From: Streptomyces sp. NBC_00490
GTDB taxonomy: Bacteria > Actinomycetota > Actinomycetes > Streptomycetales > Streptomycetaceae
Length of the DNA: 64,000 nt
Direction: 5' to 3'
Assembly (NCBI RefSeq): GCF_036013645.1
Contig: NZ_CP107869.1
Span: 6,448,001-6,512,000 of the forward strand
Positions 26,043-33,968 of the stretch are shown one piece after another. A model generated the notes under the pieces. It did not search any database and had not been told where the DNA came from. It saw nothing but the letters and a program-made list of their open reading frames with translations. Position numbers and translations under genes: made by a program. Within the stretch, counting starts at the first letter, position 1; every line of letters begins with the position of its first letter.

Positions 26043-27649
26043 ACCGCCTTGCCCGCCAGCGCGTCCGTTCGTCGGCCGTCCTCGATCACGAACCGGCCGT
26101 CGATCAGGACGTGCGGGATGCCTGTCGGGAGTGTGCGCGGGTTTTCGTAGGTTGCGCCCGCCGCTACCGTCCGCGGGTCGAACAGGACCAGGTCGGCCCG
26201 GTACCCCTCGCGCACCAGCCCGCGGTCCGGCAGGCGCAGTCGTGCCGCCGGGCGGCCGGTCAGATGGGCCACGCACTCCTCCAGGGGCAGCACCCCCAAC
26301 TCCCTGACGTAGCGGCCGAGATAGTGCGGGAAGGTGCCGTAGGCGCGGGGGTGCGGCTTCGTTCCTTGCAGGATGCCGTCCGAGCCGCCGGTGTGGGCCG
26401 GGTGGCGCATGATCTGCCGGACGTTCTCCTCGTGGCCCACGTGCTGGAGGATCGTCGTCCCGAGCCGGTCCCGCAGGAGCAGGCCGCGCGCGGTCGTCCA
26501 GGGGGTCTCGCCGCGCGACTCGGCGGACCGCTGGACCGTACGGCCGACGAAGTCGCCCAGTGCCGGGTCGCCGACCCCCGAGATCTCGATCGTGTCCCAC
26601 TCGATGGGCACCCCGTGGCAGCCGTCCGCGCCGATGACCTCCAGGTGGTGCCGGATGCGCTCGGCCGTCCCGTCGTCCGCGAGCCGCTCCAGGATCCGCT
26701 CAGGCCCGCCCTCGCTCGCCCAACTCGGCAGCATCGCCACGAGGGTGGTGCAGCCGGGGGTGTAGGGGTACGTGTCGAGGCTGATGTCGGCGCCGTGGGC
26801 GAGCGCGTCGTCGAGAAGAGCCAGCAGTTCGGGCGCCCGGCCCTTGTTCACGCCGAAGTTCATGGTGGCGTGGGCGAGATGGAGCGGGCAGCCCGCCTCC
26901 CGGGTCAGGGCGACCATCTCCGCGTACGCCTCAAGGGCCCCGGCCCCGTACGAGCGGTGGTGCGGGCAGTAGTAGCCGCCGTACGACGCCACCACCCGGC
27001 ACAGTTCGGTGAGTTCGGCGTCCTTGGCGTACATGCCGGGCGTGTAGGTGAGCCCCGACGACATGCCGACCGCGCCCTGCTCCATGCCCTCGGCGACCAA
27101 CTGTCGCATCCGGTCCAGCTCTTCAGGGGTCGCCTCCCGGTCCTCCCAGCCGACGGCCAGCATGCGGACGGTGCCCTGGGGGATCAGATAGGCCGCGTTG
27201 ACGGCGATGCCCCGGCCTTCGAAACCGGAGTCCAGGCGGTCGAGGTACTCGCCCACCGAACGCCAGTCGAAGTCGATGTCGTCGCCGTACCCGTTCCAGC
27301 CGGTGATGGCCCGGCGGACCTCCGCGAGGGTGCGGTCGTCGACGGGGGCGTACGACAGCCCGTCCTGGCCCAGGACTTCGAGCGTGACCCCCTGCGCGGC
27401 CTTGGCGCTGTGGTCGGGGTCGCGCAGGAGAGCGAGGTCGCTGTGGGCGTGCATGTCGATGAAGCCGGGGGAGAGGACGAGGCCCTCCGCGTCCAGCTCG
27501 CGCCGGGCCATGGGACGTTGACAGCCCGCGTCGGCCGCCTCCTTGACGATCGAGACGATCCGGCCGCCGTCGATCACGACGTCCGCGCGGTACGACGGCG
27601 CACCGCTGCCGTCCACGACGTCCGCGTCCCGGATGACGAGCTCTTCCAT
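26024..27649 (-). CDS. N-acyl-D-amino-acid deacylase (D-aminoacylase)
   Basis: A 541-residue amidohydrolase-superfamily enzyme releasing free D-amino acids from N-acyl-D-amino acids. Zinc-site motifs: GFIDMHAHSD with His67 and His69, GMSSGLTYTPG, a CPHHRSY histidine block, LAHATMN, and the C-terminal Asp in HTGGSDGILQG. Length and the family end pattern (GIPHVLIDGRFVIEDGRRT) fit D-aminoacylase. It lies 38 nt downstream of the PLP amino-acid deaminase gene on the same strand, and the pair is divergent from the kinase-IclR-RidA-GntP genes, suggesting one catabolic regulon. An alternative is a related dihydropyrimidinase-like amidohydrolase. Confidence 0.88.
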   Translation of the reverse strand: MEELVIRDADVVDGSGAPSYRADVVIDGGRIVSIVKEAADAGCQRPMARRELDAEGLVLSPGFIDMHAHSDLALLRDPDHSAKAAQGVTLEVLGQDGLSYAPVDDRTLAEVRRAITGWNGYGDDIDFDWRSVGEYLDRLDSGFEGRGIAVNAAYLIPQGTVRMLAVGWEDREATPEELDRMRQLVAEGMEQGAVGMSSGLTYTPGMYAKDAELTELCRVVASYGGYYCPHHRSYGAGALEAYAEMVALTREAGCPLHLAHATMNFGVNKGRAPELLALLDDALAHGADISLDTYPYTPGCTTLVAMLPSWASEGGPERILERLADDGTAERIRHHLEVIGADGCHGVPIEWDTIEISGVGDPALGDFVGRTVQRSAESRGETPWTTARGLLLRDRLGTTILQHVGHEENVRQIMRHPAHTGGSDGILQGTKPHPRAYGTFPHYLGRYVRELGVLPLEECVAHLTGRPAARLRLPDRGLVREGYRADLVLFDPRTVAAGATYENPRTLPTGIPHVLIDGRFVIEDGRRTDALAGKAVRHSPV

Positions 27650-27687
27650 CGGCCACAGCCCCCTCAGAAACAGGTTCGCAAGCAGGT

Positions 27688-28965
27688 TCAGAAGTAGGTA
27701 CGGATGTAGTCGACGACCGTGCCGTCCGCCTCGACGACCGGAATCAGCTGCCACTTGTCGAAGGACGTGCACGGATGGGACAGCCCCAGGCCGAGCCAGT
27801 CACCGACCTCCAGATCGGCCTCGGGCCCGGTGCGCAGCCAGGCGTGCTGGTCGGACAGGCCGGTCACCTCGATGCCGTCCGCGGGACGCTCGGCCCCGTC
27901 CCGCCGTACGACCTGGGCGAACGGCAGATGGAGGTCGTAGGCCGCGTCCCGCTTGCCCGCGTTGGCGAAGGCCTGCTCGGGGGAGGGCCGGGAGACGACC
28001 TGCGTCCACAGCCGGAACGCCGGTTCCAGGGCGCCCTCCTCCGGGACCCGGTTGAAGGGGGTGATCTTCCGGTAGTGGCCGTCGTCGTGCGAGACGTACG
28101 CGCCGGAGCGCAGCAACTTCAGGACGGGAAGGGAGAGTTCGGGGATCTCCGCGAACACGTCGGCGACGGCGTCGAACCAGGCGCTGCCGCCCGCGCTGAC
28201 GACGACCTCGTCCGTCCCGTCGAACCGCCCGTCCTTGTCGAACGCGACCGCGAGGGAGACGAGCCGCCGCAGCCAGGCGCGCACCCGCTCGGGGTCGGCG
28301 CCCGGGACCTCGCCCTCGTATCCGGCGACACCGACGAGCCGCAGGGTCGGTACGGCGGCCACGGCGTCGGCGACGGCGGCGCACTCGGCCTCCGTGCGGA
28401 CCCCGGTTCGGGCGCCGTCGCCGGCGGCGAGCTCGACGACCACGTCGAGGGGGCGGCCGGCTCCGCGCAGGGCGGCGTCCATGAGTTCGACGCCGCGTAC
28501 GGAGTCGACGTAGCAGATGAGACGGAAGCCGGGGTCGGAGTCGAGCTCGGCGGAGATCCACCGGAGCGCGGCCGGGTCGACGAGTTCGTTGGCGAGGAAG
28601 ACGCGTCGCGTGCCGAAGGCCCGGGCGACGCGGACCTGGTGCGGCACGGCGAGGGTGATACCCCACGCCCCGTGCTCGATCTGCCGCTGGAACAGCTGGG
28701 GTGCCATGGAGGTCTTGCCGTGCGGGGCGAACGCGAGTCCGTGCCGTTCGGAGTACGTCTCCATGAGCCGCAGGTTGTGCTCCAGGCGCTCGGCGGAGAG
28801 GGCCAGGACGGGGGTCGTGAAGCCGTCGGTGAAGAGGTTGCGGCGCTGGGCGGCGAGTTCGGCGACGGTCAGGCCGTCGGCGTCCGGGGGGAGGCCCTTG
28901 AAGCGGTGGTCGACGCGGTCCTCTGCGAGGCGGGCGAGCGCTTCGGAGGGGCTGTCGGCTGTCAT
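27688..28965 (-). CDS. PLP-dependent amino-acid deaminase/aldolase (D-threonine aldolase-like)
   Basis: A 425-residue fold-type III PLP enzyme of the alanine-racemase N-terminal/D-serine dehydratase-like group. The PLP lysine is Lys84 in FAPHGKTSMAP. The C-terminal half carries the metal-binding HPCTSFDKW motif of D-serine dehydratase and D-threonine aldolase. The family acts on D-amino acids, giving 2-oxo acid plus ammonia through an enamine/imine, or an aldol cleavage. Location directly upstream of a D-aminoacylase supports D-amino-acid catabolism, and the RidA gene in the divergent operon fits hydrolysis of a released enamine. Confidence 0.86.
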   Translation of the reverse strand: MTADSPSEALARLAEDRVDHRFKGLPPDADGLTVAELAAQRRNLFTDGFTTPVLALSAERLEHNLRLMETYSERHGLAFAPHGKTSMAPQLFQRQIEHGAWGITLAVPHQVRVARAFGTRRVFLANELVDPAALRWISAELDSDPGFRLICYVDSVRGVELMDAALRGAGRPLDVVVELAAGDGARTGVRTEAECAAVADAVAAVPTLRLVGVAGYEGEVPGADPERVRAWLRRLVSLAVAFDKDGRFDGTDEVVVSAGGSAWFDAVADVFAEIPELSLPVLKLLRSGAYVSHDDGHYRKITPFNRVPEEGALEPAFRLWTQVVSRPSPEQAFANAGKRDAAYDLHLPFAQVVRRDGAERPADGIEVTGLSDQHAWLRTGPEADLEVGDWLGLGLSHPCTSFDKWQLIPVVEADGTVVDYIRTYF

Positions 28966-28985
28966 GGAGCCTCCCTGATCTGGTG

Positions 28986-29028
28986 CGTTGCGCTTACTGC
29001 AACGTCCATTGCGTATATCGCTTACTGC
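28986..29028. promoter_or_regulatory. Divergent promoter with inverted and direct repeats, probable IclR operator
   Basis: CGTTGC-GCTTACT-GCAACG (28986-29004) is a 6-bp inverted repeat with a 7-nt spacer. The 10-mer CGCTTACTGC occurs at 28991-29000 and again at 29019-29028. Both lie in the roughly 100-nt region between the divergent deaminase and kinase genes. The IclR gene of this cluster is the likely regulator (inference). Confidence 0.5.
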
Positions 29029-29067
29029 TGTCTAACATCTCGGCCAACGCAGGGTCAATGGACCCTC

Positions 29068-30426
29068 ATGACCGAGACCCGAGGAGCTACGACCATCGTG
29101 ACCAACGCCCCCGGCATCGTGGATGTCGTCGCGCTCGGCGAGTCCATGGTCACGTTCCTGCCCAGCCGGCCCGGCCGTCTCGCCGATGTGCCGTCGTTCG
29201 AGCGGGGGATCGGCGGGGCGGAGTCGAACCTGGCCTGCGGGCTGGCCGCCGCGGGGCACTCCGTGCGGTGGGTGAGCCGGGTGGGCGCGGACGGCTTCGG
29301 CGACCATCTGGTGGCGACGGTCGGTTCGTACGGCGTGGACGTGTCCGCTGTACGCCGTGATCCGGTGCGACCGACGGGCGTGTACTTCCGTACGGCGGGG
29401 GAGCGGGGTACGGACGCGCACGAGGTCGCCTACTACCGGGCGGGGTCGGCGGCGTCGGCGATGTCCGCGGAGAACGTGGACCTGGAGGCGGTACGGGCGG
29501 GGCGGGTGCTGCATCTGACGGGGATCACCGCGGCGTTGTCCGAGGGCTGCCGGGGGTTGCTGCACGAGCTGACGGCTCCCGGCGCGGGGCGCCCCCTGAT
29601 CTCCTTCGACGTGAACCACCGGCCCGATCTGTGGCGGGACGCCGAGGGGGCGGAGGTGGTGCGGGAACTGGCACGCCGGGCGGATGTGGTGTTCGTGGGG
29701 GAGGACGAGGCGTGGGGGGTGACGGGCGGTCCCTCGGCGGTCCGGGAGCTCCTGCCCGAGCCGGGCGTGCTGGTGGTGAAGCAAGGGGCCGAGGGGGCTA
29801 CGGCATTCGTCTCGGCTGCGGGCCGGCGGGGGCTGGTCGCGCAGTTCCCCGCGCCCCTGGGGTCGGGTGGCGACCCGGTGTCTCAAGGTGAGGCTTCCTC
29901 GCCTGCGGAGCCTGCGGGCAGTCGTGACGCTGCGGGCCGGCGGGGGCTGGTCGCGCAGTTCCCCGCGCCCCTGAGGTCGGATACCGACCCGGAGTCACAA
30001 GGCGAGGCATCCTTGCCTGCGCCGGCTGCGGGCAGTCGTGACGCTGCGGGTGAGTGGAGGCTGGTCGCGCAGTTCCCCGCGCCCCTGGGGTCGGGGGGCG
30101 ACCCGGTGTCTCAAGGTGAGGCTTCCTCGGCCACCTTTGTTCCTGCCCTCGACGTCGATGTCGTGGCCACCACCGGTGCTGGGGACGCCTTTGCTGCCGG
30201 GTTTCTTTCCGGGATGTTGCGAGGTCTCTCCGTGAAGGCATGTCTTCGGGCCGCGCATCTCCATGCTGCCGCCACGCTCACCACCCCCGGTGACCTCGCC
30301 GTGCCCCCCGCCCGCGACACCGTCGACCGGCTGGCGGCCGTGGACGACGGGACCTGGGGGACACTTCGACTCGGCCCCGGCTGGACGCAAGCCGTGCAGG
30401 CCCCGGAGGAGGTACGCATTCCATGA
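29068..30426 (+). CDS. PfkB-family sugar kinase with in-frame repeat insertion (KDG kinase-like)
   Basis: Ribokinase/PfkB kinase, possibly 2-keto-3-deoxygluconate kinase. N-terminal part: VVALGESMVTFLPS, the GGAESNLACGLAAAGH substrate motif, ISFDVNHRPDLW and VFVGEDEA. C-terminal part: TTGAGDAFAAGFLSG, the ATP/anion-hole signature with catalytic Asp. It has 452 residues against a usual 310-350. The excess is about 105 residues after VVKQGAEGATAFVS, encoded by nearly three copies of a 114-bp repeat (29815-30129) that does not break the frame. Whether the enzyme tolerates this loop is unknown. ATG 29068 is used; GTG 29098 is an alternative with GAGGAG 11 nt upstream. The stop overlaps the IclR start (ATGA). 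Confidence 0.85.
   Translation: MTETRGATTIVTNAPGIVDVVALGESMVTFLPSRPGRLADVPSFERGIGGAESNLACGLAAAGHSVRWVSRVGADGFGDHLVATVGSYGVDVSAVRRDPVRPTGVYFRTAGERGTDAHEVAYYRAGSAASAMSAENVDLEAVRAGRVLHLTGITAALSEGCRGLLHELTAPGAGRPLISFDVNHRPDLWRDAEGAEVVRELARRADVVFVGEDEAWGVTGGPSAVRELLPEPGVLVVKQGAEGATAFVSAAGRRGLVAQFPAPLGSGGDPVSQGEASSPAEPAGSRDAAGRRGLVAQFPAPLRSDTDPESQGEASLPAPAAGSRDAAGEWRLVAQFPAPLGSGGDPVSQGEASSATFVPALDVDVVATTGAGDAFAAGFLSGMLRGLSVKACLRAAHLHAAATLTTPGDLAVPPARDTVDRLAAVDDGTWGTLRLGPGWTQAVQAPEEVRIP
29815..30129 (+). repeat. Nearly three tandem copies of a 114-bp repeat inside the kinase gene
   Basis: Copies start at 29815, 29929 and 30043, exactly 114 bp (38 codons) apart; the third stops after about 87 bp. 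Each encodes LVAQFPAPL followed by a Gly/Asp/Pro/Ser/Glu-rich stretch. The first about 30 bp of each is the reverse complement of the intergenic repeat core at 22249 and 33908. Copies 1 and 3 are more alike than copy 2. Confidence 0.92.
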
Positions 30427-31187
30427 GCCAGACCGTCGACCGCGCGCTCAGCATCCTGCCGCTGCTCGCAGAGGGTCCCGCAGACCTGGGGCAGGTCGCC
30501 GACCGCCTCGGCGTCCACAAGTCCACGGCACTGCGGCTCCTGCGCACGCTCCACGAACACGGCATGGTCTACCGCCAGTCCGACCAGCGCTACCGCCTCG
30601 GCGCCCGCCTCATCGCGCTGGCCCAGGAGGCGATGGAGAACCTGGACATCCGCGAGATCGCCCACCCTCACCTCGTACGCCTCAACGAGCAGTGCGGCCA
30701 CACCGTCCACCTCGCCGTGTACGAGGAGCCCGAGGTCCTCTACATCGACAAGGTCGAGAGCCGCTACCCGGTCCGGATGTACTCCCGGATCGGCAAACCC
30801 GTCGCCATCACCGTCGCGGCCGTGGCCAAGCTGCTCCTCGCCGACCTCCACGAGACCGAGCGCCGCACCCTCGCGGACAAGCTCGAGTACCCCATGTACA
30901 CGTCCCGTTCGACCCCCAACGCACCCGCTTTCCTAAAGGAGTTGGAGCGCGTGCGCGAACAGGGCTGGGCCACCGACCTCGGTGGCCACGAGGAGTCCAT
31001 CAACTGCGTCGCCGCACCGATCCGCGGCGCCGACGGCAGGGTCGTGGCCGCGATGTCGGTCTCCGCCCCGAACGTCGTCGTCACCGCCGACGAACTCCTC
31101 ACCCTGCTCCCGCTGGTCCGCCGTACCGCGGACACCGTCAGCGGCGAGTACTCCGGCAGAACCCCCGTCAAGGAAGCCACCTCATGA
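30423..31187 (+). CDS. IclR-family transcriptional regulator
   Basis: A 254-residue regulator. Winged helix at residues about 2-60 (TVDRALSILPLLAEG, ADRLGVHKSTALRLLRTLHEHGMV), and an IclR effector domain with HTVHLAVYEEPEVLYIDKVES, the Gly/Ala-rich VAAVAKLLLA stretch and INCVAAPIRGADGRVVAAMSVS. It overlaps the kinase upstream and RidA downstream by 4 nt each. It probably controls this operon and the divergent D-amino-acid genes through the repeats at 28986-29028, in response to a keto acid or sugar acid. Confidence 0.93.
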   Translation: MSQTVDRALSILPLLAEGPADLGQVADRLGVHKSTALRLLRTLHEHGMVYRQSDQRYRLGARLIALAQEAMENLDIREIAHPHLVRLNEQCGHTVHLAVYEEPEVLYIDKVESRYPVRMYSRIGKPVAITVAAVAKLLLADLHETERRTLADKLEYPMYTSRSTPNAPAFLKELERVREQGWATDLGGHEESINCVAAPIRGADGRVVAAMSVSAPNVVVTADELLTLLPLVRRTADTVSGEYSGRTPVKEATS

Positions 31188-31603
31188 CCGAGAAGACCGA
31201 GAAGGTCGCGCTCACCCCCAGCACCCACACCACCCCGCCCGCGAAGTTCTCGCACGGCGTGCGCAAGGGCAACATCCTCCAGGTCGCCGGCCAGGTCGGC
31301 TTCCTCCCCGCCGAGGAGGGCAAGGCACCGACGCCCGCCGGCCCCACCCTGCGCGAGCAGACCCTGCAGACCCTCGCCAACGTCAAGGCGATCCTGGAGG
31401 AGGGCGGCGCGAGCTGGGACGACGTGATGATGATCCGCGTCTACCTCACGGACGTCGACCACTTCGCCGAGATGAACGGCATCTACAACACCTACTTCGA
31501 GGAGCAGGGCCTCACCGCGCCCCCGGCCGCCCGCACGACGGTCTACGTCGGCCTCCCCGCCGGACTCCTCATCGAGATCGACGCGCTCGCCGTACTCGGC
31601 TGA
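31184..31603 (+). CDS. RidA/YjgF/UK114-family protein
   Basis: A 139-residue Rid-family protein, expected to form trimers and hydrolyse reactive enamines/imines made by PLP enzymes. Visible are LQVAGQVGFLP, TLANVKAILEEGGASWDD, the MIRVYLTDVDHFAEMN block with the conserved Arg, and the PPAARTTVYVGLPAGLLIEIDALAV C-terminal block whose Arg contacts the substrate carboxylate. It starts at an ATGA overlap with iclR. Being next to a PLP amino-acid deaminase, a dedicated 2-aminoacrylate/2-aminocrotonate deaminase role is likely. Confidence 0.92.
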   Translation: MTEKTEKVALTPSTHTTPPAKFSHGVRKGNILQVAGQVGFLPAEEGKAPTPAGPTLREQTLQTLANVKAILEEGGASWDDVMMIRVYLTDVDHFAEMNGIYNTYFEEQGLTAPPAARTTVYVGLPAGLLIEIDALAVLG

Positions 31604-31641
31604 GCCCGCACCCCCTCAACTCCCGCACGCCGTAAGCAGAC

Positions 31642-31668
31642 GGCATGGCCCCCACGGGTGGCCATGCC
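31642..31668 (+). terminator. Hairpin between ridA-like gene and gntP-like gene
   Basis: GGCATGGCC paired with GGCCATGCC, 9 bp, 9-nt loop, no T-run. It may attenuate transcription into the permease gene, which has its own ribosome-binding site 40 nt later. Confidence 0.45.
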
Positions 31669-31716
31669 GCGATACCCCCTGCCCGAAAGCTTTATGTACT
31701 TAAGCAGAGGACCCCC

Positions 31717-33189
31717 ATGTCCCAACCGCTCGCCGCAGCCACCGAAGCTCCCCCGCACACCGGTGGACTGCTCCTCCTCATCGACGGCACCGCCGGTCTC
31801 CTGACCGTCGCCGCCATCGGTATCGCCCTCCTCCTCTTCCTGATCATCAAGGTCAGAATCCAGCCGTTCGTCGCCCTCCTCGCCGTCTCCATAGCCGTCG
31901 GCCTCCTCGCGGGCCTCTCGGTCACCGAACTCTTCGGCACGGTCCAGCGCTCCGACGCCGTCTCCACCATCGAGTCCGGCATGGGCGGCATCCTCGGCCA
32001 TGTCGCGATCATCATCGGCCTGGGCACGATGCTCGGCGCGATCCTCGAAGTCAGCGGCGGCGCAGAGGTGTTGGCGTCCCGCCTCCTCAACCTCTTCGGT
32101 GAGAAGCGGGCACCCCTCGCCATGGGCCTCACCGGCCTCATCTTCGGCATCCCGGTCTTCTTCGACGTGGGCATCTTCGTCCTCGCCCCGATCGTGTACG
32201 CGGCGGCGAAGCGCAGCGGCAGGTCGATCCTGCTCTACTGCCTCCCCCTCCTCGCCGGTCTGTCGATGACCCACGCCTTCCTGCCCCCGCACCCCGGCCC
32301 GGTGGCCGCGGCCGGACTGCTCCACGTGGACCTCGGCTGGGTCATCCTGATGGGCGTGGTCTGCGGCATCCCGGCGGTACTGGCCGCCTGGGTGTACTCC
32401 GCGTGGATCGGCCGGCGCGTCTTCGTGGCCGTACCGCAGGACATGGTGGAAGCGGCCGCGGAGGCCAGGCTCGCGGTCGTCAACGAGCAGCGCGAGCAGG
32501 GCGTGGAGCCCCGCGAGGACCCGGTCCCGCTGGGCACGGTCCTCGGCATCATCGGCACCCCGCTGGTCCTGATCCTCGCCGCCACCTTCTCCTCGATCGC
32601 CCTGGACCCGTCCACGGGCCGCTCGGTGATCGAGTTCTTCGGCAGCCCCTTCGTCGCCCTGACGATCGCGCTGCTCCTCGCCTACTACCTCCTGGGTCTG
32701 AGGCGGGGCTGGTCCCGCAAGTCCCTGGAGACCGTCTCGACGGCCTCGCTCAAGCCGGTCGGCAACATCCTGCTCGTCGTGGGCGCGGGCGGGGTCTTCG
32801 GCGCGATCCTCAAGGCGAGCGGTGTGGCCCAGGCGCTCTCGGACACCTTCAACGACGTCGGCCTTCCGGTGATCGTCCTGTCGTACCTGATCTCGGTGGT
32901 CCTGCGGGTGGCCCAGGGCTCGGCGACGGTGGCGATCGTGACGACGGCGGGCATCGTGGCGCCCCTGCTCTCGGAGGGCGACCACTCCCAGGCCTTCGTG
33001 GCCCTGGTCATCATGGCGATCTCGGCAGGCTCGATCTTCGCCTCGCACGTGAACGACGGCGGCTTTTGGATGGTGGCCAAGTACTTCGGCATCAGCGAGC
33101 GGGACACGCTGAGGACCTGGACGGTCCTGGAGACGGTCCTGTCGGTGGTCGGCTTCGTGATGGCGGCGGTGCTGAGCCTGTTCGTGTAG
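31717..33189 (+). CDS. GntP-family permease (gluconate/sugar-acid:proton symporter)
   Basis: A 490-residue polytopic permease of the gluconate/GntP type. Typical segments: GLLAGLSVTELFGTVQ, GGILGHVAIIIGLGTMLGAILE, GIPVFFDVGIFVLAPIV, THAFLPPHPGPVAAA, and AISAGSIFASHVNDGGFWMV near the C-terminus. About 12 to 14 membrane segments. ATG 31717 has AGAGGA 9 nt upstream; the in-frame extension to 31645 is rejected because it lies in the hairpin. Together with the KDG-kinase-like gene it suggests uptake of a sugar acid, or of the D-amino acid such as D-serine that some GntP relatives transport. Confidence 0.92.
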   Translation: MSQPLAAATEAPPHTGGLLLLIDGTAGLLTVAAIGIALLLFLIIKVRIQPFVALLAVSIAVGLLAGLSVTELFGTVQRSDAVSTIESGMGGILGHVAIIIGLGTMLGAILEVSGGAEVLASRLLNLFGEKRAPLAMGLTGLIFGIPVFFDVGIFVLAPIVYAAAKRSGRSILLYCLPLLAGLSMTHAFLPPHPGPVAAAGLLHVDLGWVILMGVVCGIPAVLAAWVYSAWIGRRVFVAVPQDMVEAAAEARLAVVNEQREQGVEPREDPVPLGTVLGIIGTPLVLILAATFSSIALDPSTGRSVIEFFGSPFVALTIALLLAYYLLGLRRGWSRKSLETVSTASLKPVGNILLVVGAGGVFGAILKASGVAQALSDTFNDVGLPVIVLSYLISVVLRVAQGSATVAIVTTAGIVAPLLSEGDHSQAFVALVIMAISAGSIFASHVNDGGFWMVAKYFGISERDTLRTWTVLETVLSVVGFVMAAVLSLFV

Positions 33190-33207
33190 GCGGGCGGCGG
33201 TGATTGA

Positions 33208-33273
33208 CGGATCTGTCCCCACACCGGCGGTGAACGCGTACGTGGCCGGTGCGTCGGCGGGGGGACAGATCCG
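33208..33273. repeat. 66-bp nested palindrome after the gntP-like gene
   Basis: Outer arms of 13 bp are perfect (CGGATCTGTCCCC, 33208-33220, and its complement 33261-33273). Inside, CACCGGC (33222-33228) pairs with GCCGGTG (33245-33251). It begins 18 nt after the permease stop. It could be a large terminator hairpin or a small palindromic element. Confidence 0.75.
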
Positions 33274-33349
33274 CCGATTCGTCATACCCGGCAGGCGACC
33301 TCGGCCCCCGGCGCCCCACGGCACAGCTTCGTCCGCCATACTTCCCGCT

Positions 33350-33895
33350 GTGGAGCAGCGCATAGGTTCGAGCAGCAAGCCCCTGGAAGGTGCCGGGTTC
33401 GATCCGGCCTTCATCCCCGGGCTGACCTCACCCGTGTCCGGCGAGCCCGAGGACGTCGAGCCGGAGGACGCCGAGGAGCCCCTCGCGGAGGAGGTGTCCC
33501 TCACGAAGAAGGAGGCCGCCGACACCGAGGAGGAACCCACTCCCGACGAGCCGGAGGCGGACGCGGCGGACGGCCCTGTCTTCGAGGCGTCCGACCGCCG
33601 CGCGAAGATCGTCGCCGACGCGAAGGGCGTACGCCTGAGCCTCGACGAGGAGCGGTGCGAGTTCCGCTGGGACGAGATCGGCGCGGTCGAGACCGAGACG
33701 CCGCGCTTCGGCAAGCGGTACACGATCACCGTGCACACCCCGGACCGGCGCTGGTACCCGATCGAGATCGAGGCCACGTCGCGGGCGCGTTTCCAGGAGT
33801 GGGACGAGCAGTTGGACGCCGTCCTCGACGCCTACTTCGAAGACGACGCCACCACCACCGCCGACGACGTCGCCGACAAGACCGAGGACGACTAG
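33350..33895 (+). CDS. Acidic protein with PH-like C-terminal domain, unknown function
   Basis: A 181-residue soluble protein. The N-terminal half is highly acidic and probably disordered (repeated Glu/Asp/Pro). Residues about 95-170 form a compact domain (SDRRAKIVADAKGVRLSL, FRWDEIGAVETE, YTITVHTPDRRWYPIEIEA, FQEWDEQLDAVLDAYF). The 115-residue protein at 39457 has the same domain pattern, so the two are probably paralogues. GTG 33350 was chosen because upstream in-frame codons run into the palindrome. CATACT lies only about 6 nt upstream, so the message might be leaderless. Confidence 0.6.
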   Translation: MEQRIGSSSKPLEGAGFDPAFIPGLTSPVSGEPEDVEPEDAEEPLAEEVSLTKKEAADTEEEPTPDEPEADAADGPVFEASDRRAKIVADAKGVRLSLDEERCEFRWDEIGAVETETPRFGKRYTITVHTPDRRWYPIEIEATSRARFQEWDEQLDAVLDAYFEDDATTTADDVADKTEDD

Positions 33896-33907
33896 TCCCA
33901 CCCAGGG

Positions 33908-33954
33908 GCGCGGGGAACTGCGCGACCGGCCGTCACCGGTCCGCAGCTCCCCGC
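33908..33954. repeat. Intergenic repeat forming a hairpin between convergent genes
   Basis: Contains the repeat core GCGCGGGGAACTGCGCGACC, and its left arm (33910-33922) pairs with 33942-33954 in 12 of 13 positions. It lies between the acidic-protein gene and the convergent carboxypeptidase gene, so it may act as a two-way terminator. Confidence 0.65.
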
Positions 33955-33968
33955 CGACCTGTCCGCCT

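Noticed and set aside
29815..30129. Frameshift or assembly break in the kinase gene
   Set aside because: The frame stays open through all copies because the unit is a multiple of three, and both flanks are conserved kinase sequence.
33208..33273. Insertion sequence
   Set aside because: No transposase gene and no target duplication visible; only a palindrome.
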